Origin: Ktedonobacterales bacterium
Lineage (GTDB): Bacteria > Chloroflexota > Ktedonobacteria > Ktedonobacterales > DATBGS01
DNA length: 64,000 nt
NCBI GenBank assembly: GCA_036557285.1
Contig: DATBHW010000012.1
Location: 86,615-150,614, forward strand
Direction: 5' to 3'
Shown: positions 50,959 through 60,621 of the stretch, piece by piece
Position numbering within the stretch: position 1 is the stretch's first letter
Layout of the letters: the number at the start of each line of letters is the position of its first letter
Notes under the pieces: model-generated
What the model saw: only the letters and a program-made list of their open reading frames with translations
Databases searched by the model: none
Told to the model about the DNA's origin: nothing
Position numbers and translations under genes: made by a program

Positions 50959-52557
50959 ATGCGGATCGTCGTCGCCGGGGGGTCCGGCTTCATCGGACGC
51001 TACCTGAGCCTCGCGCTGGTCGCAGATGGACATACCGTCACCGCGCTGACGCGCGCCACGCCTGTAGAGCGCACGGCTCCTGGGGGATTGCTGCGCTCCA
51101 TGCACTGGAACCCCCGCCAGCCTGATGACGCCCTGGTCGATGTGCTCACTGGCACAGATGCGGTGGTGAATCTGGCGGGCGCCAATATCGGGAGCCGACG
51201 GTGGACCACCAGGCGCCAGGCGGATCTGGTGAGCAGCCGCCTGTGCGCCACCGAAACGCTGGTCCAGGCCATCGAGCGCGTGGCCCCGAGCCTGCGCCCG
51301 CGCACGCTGGTGAACGCCTCGGGGATCGACGTCTACGGGCACCGTGGTGAGGAGGCCCTCACGGAAGGCTCTTCGCCTGGGGATACCTTTCTCGGGCGAT
51401 TGTGCCAGCACTGGGAGCGTGCTGCCGCCGCCGCAGAGGCGCTGGGGGTGCGGGTGGTCGTGATGCGCACGGCGGTGGTCCTCTCTCCTGATGCGCTGAC
51501 CTTGCACCTGCTGGCCGCGCCCTTTCGTCTGTTTGTTGGCGGTCCTCTGGGGGACGGGAAGCAGTGGTTTACTTGGGTGCATCTCGATGACGTGGTGGGT
51601 CTCTACCAGTGGGTGCTGGAGACCGAGGCGATCTCAGGCCCCGTGAACGTGGTGGCTCCAGACGTGCGCCCGCAAGAGCAGGTGGCACATGCCTTGGGGA
51701 GGGTGTTGCGGCGTCCCAGCGCGCTGCGCACCCCAGCAGCGATACTGCGGCTGGCGCTGGGGGAACAAGCCGACCTCCTGCTGCATGGCCGTCGGGCGGT
51801 CCCGGCAGTCGCCACCGCGCAGGGATACACGTTTCGCGCTCCAGAGCTGGAGGCCGCGCTGCGTCGGTGTCTCACGCATGGGCACAACGAGCGGACGACA
51901 CTGCTCCCAATGCGGGCAGCGTCGCCCTTTTTTCCGGTCCTGGGCGCGGCAGCCGATGCCCTGCCAGAGGTGCTACGCGAGCAGTACCTGCTGCGGCCCG
52001 CAGACGACGAACGCGTGGTGCTGGAGGGTTCGATGGATCGAATCTGGCACCAACCGTTCTGGTTGTGGCCGTTTTTTCGCTTACTCGCCGTGTTCGACAT
52101 CCTCTTCCCGGAGCAGGGCAGCAACATCCAGGCGGCGATGATCATTGAGGGGCTGCCCAATGAGTACGCCTGTGGCGCCCAGACGTGGCGTCGCACGTTT
52201 CGGTTCCGCACGCCCAGGCGATTCGATGCGACGATGGTGTTTGATCCCCGACTCGCTCGGGTGGTGGAGCGAGTGCGTCCAGGTGGCGTGCTGGAGGTCG
52301 TCTGGAATGTGACCTTTGACCCGCCTGCCACCATCCGCATCATCACCGAGGGCATGCGGCTTGGGGTGGGCAGGTTTCGGATCACGCTTCCGCGCTGGGC
52401 CGCGGTGGAGGTCCAGGTGAGCGAGACGGCCCTGGCGGCGCAGAGCCAGCGGATTGCGGTTGATCTCGTGGTGCGGCATCCCTGGCTGGGAGCGATCTTC
52501 GGCTATACCGGGCGTTTCCAGGTACGCAAGGAGCCAAAGGAGGGTCGGCAGGCATGA
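50959..52557 (+). CDS. NAD-dependent epimerase (TIGR01777-like) fused to a DUF4166-like domain
   Basis: The product has 532 aa. Residues 1-300 are an SDR-type epimerase of the YfcH/TIGR01777 group: IVVAGGSGFIGRYLSLAL (Rossmann Gly motif), VVNLAGANIGSRRW, and the end region with WVHLDDVVGLYQW. Residues about 330-530 resemble DUF4166 (SNIQAAMIIEGLPNEYACGA; HPWLGAIFGYTGRF). ATG 50959 is chosen because the longer frame would start inside the att-flanking sequence. It overlaps the next gene by 4 bases (ATGA). First chromosomal gene right of the island. Confidence 0.8.
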   Translation: MRIVVAGGSGFIGRYLSLALVADGHTVTALTRATPVERTAPGGLLRSMHWNPRQPDDALVDVLTGTDAVVNLAGANIGSRRWTTRRQADLVSSRLCATETLVQAIERVAPSLRPRTLVNASGIDVYGHRGEEALTEGSSPGDTFLGRLCQHWERAAAAAEALGVRVVVMRTAVVLSPDALTLHLLAAPFRLFVGGPLGDGKQWFTWVHLDDVVGLYQWVLETEAISGPVNVVAPDVRPQEQVAHALGRVLRRPSALRTPAAILRLALGEQADLLLHGRRAVPAVATAQGYTFRAPELEAALRRCLTHGHNERTTLLPMRAASPFFPVLGAAADALPEVLREQYLLRPADDERVVLEGSMDRIWHQPFWLWPFFRLLAVFDILFPEQGSNIQAAMIIEGLPNEYACGAQTWRRTFRFRTPRRFDATMVFDPRLARVVERVRPGGVLEVVWNVTFDPPATIRIITEGMRLGVGRFRITLPRWAAVEVQVSETALAAQSQRIAVDLVVRHPWLGAIFGYTGRFQVRKEPKEGRQA

Positions 52558-52988
52558 GCCAAGATGGGTCCGAGAAGGCACTGGCGCGCTTCCGTCCGTG
52601 GCTGTACGCGGCGGCCATCTACAACCTGCTCTGGGGTTCCCTCACCATCCTCTTCCCGGAGGCCCTCTTCCGCCTGCTAGCCATGCCGCTGCCGTCGTAC
52701 CTGCCGCTCTGGCAAGTGGTGGGCATGTTCGTGCTGGTCTACGCTCCTGGCTATGCGTGGGCGGCACGGCGCCCCAGCAGCCACGGGCACCTGATCCTGG
52801 TGGGGATGCTGGGCAAGATCCTGGGGCCGCTGGGGTTCCTATGGGCTGCGACAACCGGCCAGCTCCCCCTGCGCTTTGGGCTGGTCATTCTGACGAACGA
52901 CCTCCTGTGGTGGCCAGCGTTCACCGGCTACTTACAGGCAGCGGCCCGCGCGCACGGAGGGTGGAAGGCGTTTTTGATCGGGGACTAA
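52554..52988 (+). CDS. small membrane protein
   Basis: A 144-aa protein with four hydrophobic segments (YAAAIYNLLWGSLTILF, VVGMFVLVYAPGYAWAA, ILVGMLGKILGPLGFLW, GLVILTNDLLWWPAF), translationally coupled to the epimerase gene by an ATGA overlap, with GGAGGG upstream. Function unknown. Co-translation suggests work with the epimerase fusion, for example on a lipid or cofactor substrate; this is inference. Confidence 0.65.
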   Translation: MSQDGSEKALARFRPWLYAAAIYNLLWGSLTILFPEALFRLLAMPLPSYLPLWQVVGMFVLVYAPGYAWAARRPSSHGHLILVGMLGKILGPLGFLWAATTGQLPLRFGLVILTNDLLWWPAFTGYLQAAARAHGGWKAFLIGD

Positions 52989-53086
52989 CTTCTCTCGGTG
53001 GCATGGCAGCCGAGCTTTCTTACTCTAGGTAAGCTAGGTGGCTGACGTAGTGGCTTGCTCGTCCCACTCGAGGTGTGTGTTCGGCT

Positions 53087-53473
53087 CTACTGGCTAGCAG
53101 GCGGCTCCCATAGCTCGACCTTGTTGCCTTCTGGATCCATGACCCAGCCGAACTTCCCGTATTCCGAGTCGTCGAACTTGTCCAATACGTTGCAGCCCTC
53201 TTCCCTGAGAGCCTTGAGTAGCGCGCGGAGGTCGGCTACTCGGTAGTTCACCATAAAGGAAGCTGTGCTTGGAGCAAAAGCGTCACCCTCGGCGGGCATG
53301 ATGGACCAGACCGTTGTTCCACCGACCGGTTTTCCACCTGCGTCAGTCCAATCGAAGGCGGCGCCTCCCCAGTCTTGCACATTGATGCCGAGGTGTCGCT
53401 TGTACCAAGCTTGCAGTGCCTTCGGGTCAGTGGCTTTGAAGAAGATGCCACCAATACCAGTAACGCGGTTCAT
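53087..53473 (-). CDS. VOC family (glyoxalase/bleomycin-resistance fold) protein
   Basis: A 128-aa vicinal-oxygen-chelate protein: VTGIGGIFFKATDPKALQAW at the N-terminus, and the C-terminal GKFGWVMDPEGNKVELWEPP with the metal-ligand Glu in VELWEP. AGGAGG lies before ATG 53473. The His ligand usual at the start of the first module is replaced by FKATDP-type sequence, as in many VOC proteins with other roles. Substrate unknown. Confidence 0.85.
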   Translation of the reverse strand: MNRVTGIGGIFFKATDPKALQAWYKRHLGINVQDWGGAAFDWTDAGGKPVGGTTVWSIMPAEGDAFAPSTASFMVNYRVADLRALLKALREEGCNVLDKFDDSEYGKFGWVMDPEGNKVELWEPPASQ

Positions 53474-53620
53474 GGGTACCTCCTGCGCAACAATGAGTAG
53501 TCTGACGTGGTGTGTTTCATGAATTTCTATGTTACTGCTTACCCGATTCCTTCGTCACGACCCCGCGCATGCTCCGTGATCTGGCCGCCGCGCTGCACGC
53601 CACCGCCGCGCCGGTGGTGA

Positions 53621-54430
53621 TCACGAGGCGCTCGGCTCGTTTTGGCCGCCGTGTGGGGCGGTGGCGGTGTCCCTGGTGCTGAGGTCGTCGGAGCGTCCGG
53701 CTGCAAGCCGGGACCACTGGGCGGTGGGACGTCCGTCCAACCGCATCTGGTCACCTTTGGAATCCCACCCCTGCGGCCAGCCCTCGGGCGAGTCCTCCCA
53801 GAACTCCTGCCGGCCATAGACGGTCAGATCCAGAAGTCCGTATGACGGCGCCATCACTTCATTGCCGCGGCCTGTGGTCCAGTAGGTCTCGAAGACCTGG
53901 TCACCGTCTCGGAGATAGCTGACCAGGATGCCGAAGTGCCGGTCTGCGACCAGCTGGTCCACGGCGTCCTGCGGCAGCGAGTACCAGGGCATGGTCCAGC
54001 CCATGAAGTCACGATAACGCGAGCTCTCCTCGTAGGGGCCTTCGCAGAACGTGGCGTAGGTGACGTCCCGCGAGTGCAGATAAGACAGCTCGTTGATGTG
54101 GGTGGTGGAGAAGGTGCAGCCCTCGCACTGGGCTTCGGCAGGTTGACCGGTGTGCCACATGTGAAAGTAGACGATCAACTGTCGCCGGCCCTCGAAGACC
54201 TCCAGCAGTGGGACCGGTCCGTGCGGGCCGACCAGCTGGATGGTGGGGTCCACCTCCACCATCGGCAGCCGTCGGCGAGCTGCCGCGATCGCATCCCCTT
54301 CGCGGGTGTGCGCCTTTTCCCGTACCCGCAGCGTGTCCAGTTCTGCCTGCCAGGTGGACCGGTCGACCACCGCAGGCAGTGCAGCAGTATCGAGGTCTGT
54401 CGTGAAATGGTGCTGATCACGTGTGTTCAT
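53621..54430 (-). CDS. DUF899 family thioredoxin-like protein
   Basis: A 269-aa protein of the DUF899 group, a thioredoxin-fold family. The pattern LRVREKAHTREGDAIAAARR and MVEVDPTIQLVGPHGPVPLL, then YFHMWHTGQPAEAQCEGCTF with a C-x-x-C-like EGC site, is typical. The C-terminal part (FMGWTMPWYSLPQ) is also a hallmark. ATG 54430 follows AGGAG. The role is unknown; redox or quorum-quenching-type functions are guesses for the family. The 146 bases before the VOC gene hold nothing clear. Confidence 0.8.
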   Translation of the reverse strand: MNTRDQHHFTTDLDTAALPAVVDRSTWQAELDTLRVREKAHTREGDAIAAARRRLPMVEVDPTIQLVGPHGPVPLLEVFEGRRQLIVYFHMWHTGQPAEAQCEGCTFSTTHINELSYLHSRDVTYATFCEGPYEESSRYRDFMGWTMPWYSLPQDAVDQLVADRHFGILVSYLRDGDQVFETYWTTGRGNEVMAPSYGLLDLTVYGRQEFWEDSPEGWPQGWDSKGDQMRLDGRPTAQWSRLAAGRSDDLSTRDTATAPHGGQNEPSAS

Positions 54431-54578
54431 CGGTGTCTCCTTTCTTTGCTCTCCCGCTGGCATGCGGGATGACTGATGGAGAGCGAAGATATGCTTGCCA
54501 TGCGCGCGTATCTCTATTTTACGAGCGGAGCAAGAAGAAAACTTCTCTTATCTTGCTCATGATGGAATACTCTGCTGT

Positions 54579-54899
54579 TTATGATGACTTTTTAGATTGT
54601 CTGTTAAGCACATACTGTACCGAAGGACTCATGGGCTTATCCGTCCGGTGAATGCAGCCTATCCAACAACAAGGTCGGCGCATGCCCTCTTTGAGTTCCG
54701 TGCGCACCCGTTCCACGTGCTGCCTTCTGGTTTCTGGTTTTTTCACGGAGATCGCCCAGCAGATCCATTCATTGCGTGCAAGAGGCGTCAGATCCTTCCA
54801 GGCCGCGAGCGCCTCCGCGTCAGAAGCGAGGGTGTTCCGTAAGTCCTCTGGCAATGCGTGGACAACCCCACCGGAGATGGCATTGTTGGTCATCGTCAT
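54579..54899 (-). CDS. YdeI/OmpD-associated-like protein
   Basis: A 106-aa protein with the pattern LPEDLRNTLASDAEALAAWK and WICWAISVKKPETRRQHVER, matching the YdeI family C-terminal domain (W-I-x-x-A-K-K-x-E-T-R). A CCWIGCIHR segment follows. AGGATAG is 5 bases before ATG 54899. The family is linked with bacteriocin or envelope-stress protection in enterics, but its role here is unknown. It lies upstream of the DUF899 gene on the same strand. Confidence 0.7.
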   Translation of the reverse strand: MTMTNNAISGGVVHALPEDLRNTLASDAEALAAWKDLTPLARNEWICWAISVKKPETRRQHVERVRTELKEGMRRPCCWIGCIHRTDKPMSPSVQYVLNRQSKKSS

Positions 54900-55040
54900 A
54901 CGTCTATCCTCATACAAACGCGCCTATATACTTTACTCATATACCGCTGATAGCAGATTGATACCCTCTCTCCTGTGGCGCCAGTATCGGTCAACACATG
55001 AGGCCAAAGAGGAGAGGCGTTCTGCGCTGGCGCAGGGTGG

Positions 55041-55556
55041 TTACCAAGCAAACACACCCCAGCACACCGCATTGCGCAAACGCTGGTCATCAAGCACCAG
55101 CTCCCGGATCTCCTTGGGAAGCTGGTCGCGCTGCCACTGGCACTCCTGACGGCCAGCTTGCTCGCGTGCGTCTTCAGGGGCTGCCGCTTGCGCGGCTCTG
55201 ATGGCATAGGCTGCCGCACCCAACTCGTGAGCGGCCACATGCGCCACGACCGCCGCCTGACCAGCAGCATAGGCCGCCTGTCGCGCCGCTCCGCTCAGAT
55301 CCCTGGCCGCCGCCATCGCGTGACCACCCGCCGCACGAGCCTGAGACATCTTGATCTCGCCGCGTGCCCATGCCCGAGCCTGCTCAATGGCCTGACGTGG
55401 ACGAGCATCTTCGGGTTGCACTTCCTCAAAGAAAGGCAGTACATGCTCCGCGCAGGCGGCTGCCCAGAGTGCCAGCAGATGGTGATTGGGATCGCTCAGG
55501 GTTCCGCCACGACGAACAGTGATCAATCTGAGATCGCGCGGTTCAGAGAAAATCAT
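55041..55556 (-). CDS. putative immunity protein (imm-5-like)
   Basis: A 171-aa, Ala-rich helical protein: LLALWAAACAEHVLPFFEEV, then RPRQAIEQARAWARGEIKMS and repeated AAYAAGQAAVVAHVAAHELG, ending WQRDQLPKEIRELVLDDQRL. This matches the small Ala-rich putative immunity family seen next to polymorphic toxins. No toxin gene is adjacent, so it may be orphan immunity or have another role. A weak RBS (AGGGG) precedes ATG 55556. Confidence 0.65.
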   Translation of the reverse strand: MIFSEPRDLRLITVRRGGTLSDPNHHLLALWAAACAEHVLPFFEEVQPEDARPRQAIEQARAWARGEIKMSQARAAGGHAMAAARDLSGAARQAAYAAGQAAVVAHVAAHELGAAAYAIRAAQAAAPEDAREQAGRQECQWQRDQLPKEIRELVLDDQRLRNAVCWGVFAW

Positions 55557-56019
55557 ACCCCTAGTTTATCACAGCCTTGCACTTTGGTAACCTGTCCACA
55601 TCGCCCCCATCTTGTCGAAGGGTGCGGTTGCTTCCTATCATAAGCAACACAGAGATGTCCAATGTCGTAAACCGGTGGGTCCACTGGCAAAACCACGCAT
55701 CAAGAACGAGCAAGAGGAACATCGAAGGCCGAGCTTGCCAGGAGGAAGGGCAGGCGAAGCCCTTTAGCCATGTTCACGTCTACTTGCGGTGATTTCATTG
55801 CCCATCCGGTGGGTTATGAGGTGAGCAAACGGTGTCGACAGGGAGATGAGCGTTGTCGTCCTAACCAGAAAGGGACAAAAATCGGGTCGTTGTCCCAAGA
55901 TCGTGGGACACCCCTCCTGCTAGACTCTCTCCAGAAACCGTTTTTCCGGGTGCGCCGCGTGTTCGCATCCGCAAGTGGTTGTGGCCTCCGTGCGGGGCCA
56001 AATCAAGGAGGTCCGTCTC
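55557..56019. other. gene-free stretch with a small palindrome
   Basis: I see no supportable gene in these ~460 bases. A 7-base inverted repeat (TGTCCCA, 6-base loop, TGGGACA) lies at about 55890-55910 and could be an operator for the membrane protein gene at 56020. Confidence 0.4.
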
Positions 56020-56691
56020 ATGACTGCCCGCACACTGCTCTGTTGGAGTGGTCTGACTGCTATCGTGGCTGGGGTACTCGAGGCTCTGTTTGCTGTCCTG
56101 GATTTCCTGCTCTTTCCCCCCAGCCAGCCGTTCATCCAACCGTCGTCTCTGTCCTTCAGTCAACAGGCTGCCACGAATACCTGGGTCATCGAGCAAGTGG
56201 TGAATTGGGTTGCCAAAGTATTCCTGCTCTGGGCGCTTGTGGGGCTGTATAGTCGCCAGGCCAAAGAGACTGGGGTGCTGGGATTCATCGCCTTCCTACT
56301 GTCCTTCGTGGGCATCACCCTGGTCTTTGGCACCATCTGGGGCTACTTCCTTTTAGCGCCAGGGTTTGCCAAGGTAGCGCCCGCCTTCCTGGATGCCGGC
56401 GGAACGCAGTTCTCGCTGTTGCCGGGACTCGTCGGGTTGATTCTCCCCTTCGCGTTGGCCCTCCTGGGGTTCCTGCTCTTTGGTGTGGCATCACTGCGGG
56501 CGAAGGTGTTTCCCCGCTGGGCGGCGGTGCTCTTCATCCTCTTCCCGCCCTTGTTTGTCGTGAAAGGCTTCATCCCCCTTCCGTCTATCGCGGACATCGC
56601 GTTCGGCGCCGGGCTGGTGTGGATGGGCTACACCCTCTGGGCGGAGCAGCGGGGGTTGGCGAGGCAGCGCGCGGTGGCAGCGGTGTCCTAA
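56020..56691 (+). CDS. polytopic membrane protein, 223 aa
   Basis: Six hydrophobic segments (LLCWSGLTAIVAGVLEALFAV; FLLWALVGLYSRQ; IAFLLSFVGITLVFGTIWGY and others) without charged or catalytic motifs. AAGGAGG is 8 bases before ATG 56020. A similar-sized Gly-rich membrane protein gene follows 19 bases later, so the two form an operon that leads into the sensor kinase. Function unknown. Confidence 0.65.
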   Translation: MTARTLLCWSGLTAIVAGVLEALFAVLDFLLFPPSQPFIQPSSLSFSQQAATNTWVIEQVVNWVAKVFLLWALVGLYSRQAKETGVLGFIAFLLSFVGITLVFGTIWGYFLLAPGFAKVAPAFLDAGGTQFSLLPGLVGLILPFALALLGFLLFGVASLRAKVFPRWAAVLFILFPPLFVVKGFIPLPSIADIAFGAGLVWMGYTLWAEQRGLARQRAVAAVS

Positions 56692-56710
56692 TCGTGCGAA
56701 GGGGTGTGTC

Positions 56711-57412
56711 ATGCCAACCGGATTGACCACGGCTGAACGGCGTTTTTGGCTCTGCTGGCTACTCGCCACGACGCTCGGCTCCCTCCTCGGCGGGGCCGTG
56801 AGTGGGGCCGTCATTAGCGGCGGGGAAACGAGCTTCGATGACGTGACCTCTCCCCTGCTCGGGGCCTTGGCCCTGGGGGTGACGACCATGATCGCCTTCG
56901 GGGTCCAGGGGGCGGCGATTGGCCTCACTCAGGGAATCGCCCTGCGGCACGCCCTCGCCCACTCTGGCTGGTGGGTGATAGCGACTGGAGGTGGCTGGAT
57001 GGTAGGTGGCGCCGTCAGCGGAAGTCTGGCCGGGTCGGTGGGTGGGGCGATGACCGGGGTGGGGCCTGATGCCGGGTTGGCGGGCCTCGTGGTCACGTTT
57101 CTGGGAAGTGGAGTCGCCCTGGTGATGCTTCCTGGCCTCCTACAATGGCTGGTGCTGCGCAGACAGGTGGAGCAGGCCGGATGGTGGGTGCTGGCGTCAG
57201 CAGTGATGTTCTTCGTGGCGAATGGGCTCGCGTTTCTGGTGATGGTGGTGGTCGCCCGAGCACTGGGTTGGGGGTTGCCCTCTGCTCAGGCTTGGGGCCT
57301 GAGTGGGGCGCTGGCGGGCCTCCTTAGTGGAGCCATCACCGGAGCCGTGTTGGTGCGGCTGCTGCGGCAGCCGCACCAACATCCGCTGAGGAAGAGGGCG
57401 CTGGTCGAGTAG
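56711..57412 (+). CDS. Gly/Ala-rich membrane protein, 233 aa
   Basis: A protein of about six short Gly-rich spans (GSLLGGAVSGAVISGG; GGAVSGSLAGSVGGAMTG; GALAGLLSGAITGAVLV), the G-x-x-x-G spacing suggesting tight helix packing. AAGGGG is upstream of ATG 56711. It lies between the preceding membrane protein and the histidine kinase on one strand. It could be a sensed or regulated transporter; no family motif is seen. Confidence 0.6.
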   Translation: MPTGLTTAERRFWLCWLLATTLGSLLGGAVSGAVISGGETSFDDVTSPLLGALALGVTTMIAFGVQGAAIGLTQGIALRHALAHSGWWVIATGGGWMVGGAVSGSLAGSVGGAMTGVGPDAGLAGLVVTFLGSGVALVMLPGLLQWLVLRRQVEQAGWWVLASAVMFFVANGLAFLVMVVVARALGWGLPSAQAWGLSGALAGLLSGAITGAVLVRLLRQPHQHPLRKRALVE

Positions 57413-57517
57413 TGCTGAAGGTGTATACTCATCTTGAGACCCCTGGTTCGCGGATGGGCCCACTCACGTCCGCGCGGCGTGGGTCGCGCGAAGGGTACTG
57501 CCTCTGGAGGTGGAGCG

Positions 57518-59710
57518 ATGCACACCCGGATACTTGCCCGACTTGCCTGGGTTCTCTGGACCGGCACCGTCGTCCTATCGCTTGGGTACACCCCGCTGCT
57601 CGTCCCGGTGCACGCTGCACTGCCGGACGCGCTGCCGTTCGCGCTCAGGTTCGTGGAGGATGCCTGCTTCATCCTGACACAGCTTGCCTTCGCGACGCTG
57701 GGCGCGCTCATCGTCACGCGCCGCCCTGGGCACCGCCTCGGCTGGCTCTTCTGCACGATTGGCCTGATGGGCGCGGTCGATAGCTTCGCTGGCTACTACG
57801 CGCTCGACGCGCTGCTGGTGGCCCCTGGCACGTTGCCGGGAGGACTGGCGGCAGGCTGGTTCCAAAACTGGGACTGGATGGTGACGATCAGCCTGCTCCT
57901 GTTCTTCCTGCCCCTGCTCTTTCCCACGGGCCAACCCCTCTCGGCGCGCTGGCGCGTCCTGGGCTGGCTCGTGGTCGGGATACTCGCCCTCCAGTGTCCC
58001 CTGGTCGCTTTGCAGCCTGGTCCGCTCGGCAACAACTTCATCGGGAGGCCAGCCGTTGCCAATCCGCTCTTTGTCGCAGCTCTTAGTAGTCCCCTCCCCA
58101 CACTGCTCAATGCGGTCCTGAGTGTCGTCGGTCCCCTACTCCTGCTCCCCGCGGCGCTCAGCTTGCTCCTGCGGCTGCGCCGGTCCAGAGGGGAGGAGCG
58201 CGCGCAAATCAAATGGGTCATCTACGTCGGCGCCATCACGGTCGCGCTGTGGCTTGCGCAGGGGCTGGTCATCTACAGGCTACACAGTGCTCCACCCGCG
58301 TTGGAGAGCCTGCTGCGGCTGGGAGTGGATGGCAGCTGGCTGGCCCTACCGCTAGCCGCTGGCCTCGCGATCTTCAAATACCGGCTGTACGCCATTGACT
58401 TCCTCATCAACCGCACGCTGGTGTACAGTGCGCTCACCGCGAGCGTGGTCACCCTCTACGTCCTGGTTGTTGGTGCCCTGGGGGCGCTGTTCCAGACACA
58501 AGGCAATGGGCTCATCGTGCTCCTGGCAACTGGTTTAGTGGCCGTGCTCTTCCACCCGCTGCGCGCGCGCCTCCAACGCGGGGTCAACCACTTGCTCTAT
58601 GGCGAGCGGGACGAGCCGTATACCGTCCTCTCTCGCCTGGGAAGCCGCCTGGAGGCACCGCTGGCGCCTGGGGCGGTCCTGCCGGCCATTGTGGAGACCG
58701 TCAGAGAGGCACTCAAACTTCCCTATGTCGCCCTTAGCGTGAAGCAGGACGAGGCGTTCACGCTTGCCGCCTCTGCGGGCACGGCCCGAGGGGAACTCGT
58801 ATCTTTGCCACTGATCTATCATCACGACCTCATCGGGCAGTTGCTCCTGGCCCCACGCGCGCCAGGCGAACCGTTGACACCCACCGACCTGCGGCTGCTG
58901 AACGAGTTGGCGCGCCAGGCGGGGGTGGCGGTGCAGGCGGTGCGGCTGACGACCGATCTAGAGCGTTTGACGGTCGATCTCCAGCACTCCCGTGAACGGC
59001 TGGTCACCGCGCGGGAAGAGGAGCGGAGGCGCCTCCGCCGCGATGTGCATGATGGGCTGGGGCCAACCCTGGGCGCGCTCCTGCTCCAGGTCGGCTCGGC
59101 GCGCGCCCTCCTGGCGCACGACCCGGCGACGGCCTCGGAGCTGTTGACGACCGTCGAAGCCCACCTGGAAGGAGTCATGGACGACCTTCGGCGGCTGGTC
59201 TACAATCTGCGCCCTCCCGCGCTGGATGACCTGGGGTTGGCTGCCGCCGTGCGTGCCCACGCGGCGCAGTATGACCTTCAGAGGACAGCAGCAGGTCAGA
59301 CGGGCAGTGCTGGTGGGCTGCGTATCACCGTCGAAGTCCCCGACCACCTGCCAGAGCTTTCCGCCGCCGTGGAGGTGGCGGCCTACCGCATCGTCCAGGA
59401 AGCCCTCGCCAACGTCGTCCGCCATGCAGCGGCGCGAACCTGTCTGATTCGCCTGGGCCTGGGGGAGGCGCTCTGCCTGGAGATCGAAGATGATGGGGTG
59501 GGACTGCCACCCAGCCGCCAGGCGGGGGTCGGGTTACGCTCTATGCGCGAGCGTGCCGAAGAATTGGGCGGCACCTGCCTGGTCGAATCCCTGCCAACCA
59601 GGGGAACGTGTGTCCGGGCGCGTCTCCCCCTGTCCGCAGTAGGGAGCGCCCCGGCAGGGGGACACCCGCTCACAGCGCCAGCCGTGTTGGAGAAAGAGGT
59701 GATCCGATGA
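57518..59710 (+). CDS. membrane sensor histidine kinase (HisKA_3)
   Basis: The product has 730 aa: an N-terminal sensor of about ten membrane spans (to about residue 350), a GAF-like segment (LKLPYVALSVKQDEAFTLAA), a dimerisation helix with the phospho-acceptor His511 in LRRDVHDGLGPTLGALL, and a HATPase_c domain (VAAYRIVQEALANVVRHAAA; DDGVGLPPSRQAGVGLRSMR). ATG 57518 has GGAGGTGGAG upstream. The stop overlaps the response-regulator start (ATGA), giving a classical NarL-type two-component pair. The signal is unknown but probably membrane- or lipid-derived. Confidence 0.9.
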   Translation: MHTRILARLAWVLWTGTVVLSLGYTPLLVPVHAALPDALPFALRFVEDACFILTQLAFATLGALIVTRRPGHRLGWLFCTIGLMGAVDSFAGYYALDALLVAPGTLPGGLAAGWFQNWDWMVTISLLLFFLPLLFPTGQPLSARWRVLGWLVVGILALQCPLVALQPGPLGNNFIGRPAVANPLFVAALSSPLPTLLNAVLSVVGPLLLLPAALSLLLRLRRSRGEERAQIKWVIYVGAITVALWLAQGLVIYRLHSAPPALESLLRLGVDGSWLALPLAAGLAIFKYRLYAIDFLINRTLVYSALTASVVTLYVLVVGALGALFQTQGNGLIVLLATGLVAVLFHPLRARLQRGVNHLLYGERDEPYTVLSRLGSRLEAPLAPGAVLPAIVETVREALKLPYVALSVKQDEAFTLAASAGTARGELVSLPLIYHHDLIGQLLLAPRAPGEPLTPTDLRLLNELARQAGVAVQAVRLTTDLERLTVDLQHSRERLVTAREEERRRLRRDVHDGLGPTLGALLLQVGSARALLAHDPATASELLTTVEAHLEGVMDDLRRLVYNLRPPALDDLGLAAAVRAHAAQYDLQRTAAGQTGSAGGLRITVEVPDHLPELSAAVEVAAYRIVQEALANVVRHAAARTCLIRLGLGEALCLEIEDDGVGLPPSRQAGVGLRSMRERAEELGGTCLVESLPTRGTCVRARLPLSAVGSAPAGGHPLTAPAVLEKEVIR

Positions 59711-60378
59711 CTCGTGCTACCGAAGGCGGGATCCCAGAGCCGCTGACGGTCCTCCTGGCTGATGACCATGTGCTCTTCCGCGATGGGCTGCGGGCCCTGC
59801 TCTCGACCGCGCCCGATCTCGAACTGCTAGGCGAGGCCACCACCGGCGAGGAAGCGATGACCCTGGCAGCGAGTCTCCAGCCCGATGTGATCCTGATGGA
59901 CCTGAAGATGCCCGGCATCACTGGCATCGAGGCCACGCGCCAGATTTTGCAGGCAAGCCCGCAGATTGGGATTCTGATGGTGACCATGTTTGAGGAGGAG
60001 AGTGCCGTCTTTGCCGCGATGCGCGCCGGAGCGCGGGGCTACATTCTCAAAGGCGCCACCCATGCCGAGATGCTGCGCGCCATCCGCGCTGTTGGCGCAG
60101 GCGAGGCCATCTTTAGCCCGGCTATTGCCCGACGGCTGCTGGAGTTCTTTGCTCAGATCCGATTGGTGACGCTGCCTCAGGTCTTCCCGGAACTGAGCGA
60201 GCGCGAGCGCGAGATTCTGGCTTTGCTGGCCCAGGGCGCCAAAAATGCCGAGATTGCCAGTCGGCTGGTCCTCAGTTCCCATACGGTGCGCAACTATGTC
60301 TCCAACATCATCAGCAAGTTGCAGGTGGCTGATCGCACGCAGGCCATCCTTCGCGCCAGAGAGGCGGGGCTGGGATGA
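59707..60378 (+). CDS. NarL/LuxR-family response regulator
   Basis: A 223-aa regulator: receiver domain with Asp65 in VILMDLKMPGITG and the acidic pair LLADDHVLFRDG, then a LuxR HTH (LSEREREILALLAQGAKNAE; LSSHTVRNYVSNIISKLQ). It overlaps the kinase gene by 4 bases and is its cognate partner. It probably controls the adjacent membrane genes or the large LuxR regulator; there is no direct evidence of targets. Confidence 0.92.
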   Translation: MTRATEGGIPEPLTVLLADDHVLFRDGLRALLSTAPDLELLGEATTGEEAMTLAASLQPDVILMDLKMPGITGIEATRQILQASPQIGILMVTMFEEESAVFAAMRAGARGYILKGATHAEMLRAIRAVGAGEAIFSPAIARRLLEFFAQIRLVTLPQVFPELSEREREILALLAQGAKNAEIASRLVLSSHTVRNYVSNIISKLQVADRTQAILRAREAGLG

Positions 60379-60621
60379 GGCAACATCCCAACTGTGTGAC
60401 TTCGCGCTCTTGTCTACGACGCTGCTGGAAGGGGACTCCTCAAAGCAGCGCTCAGGCTTACGCCACTCGCGTTCAAGTGGGGGTTATGCGCCGCAGGGCG
60501 TGGGTCTTACCACAAGCGCCTCATCCTCGACCACGCTCTGAATTGATTCTCTCCTTGGGAGGAATGGAGGAGACGCTGCGAGTCCTGCGGACGGCGGTAA
60601 AAAGCACACGTCTGTACTCGC

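Noticed and set aside
53532..53717. 61-codon minus-strand ORF downstream of the DUF899 gene
   Set aside because: It overlaps the DUF899 3' end in another frame, has no RBS and matches no family I recognise.
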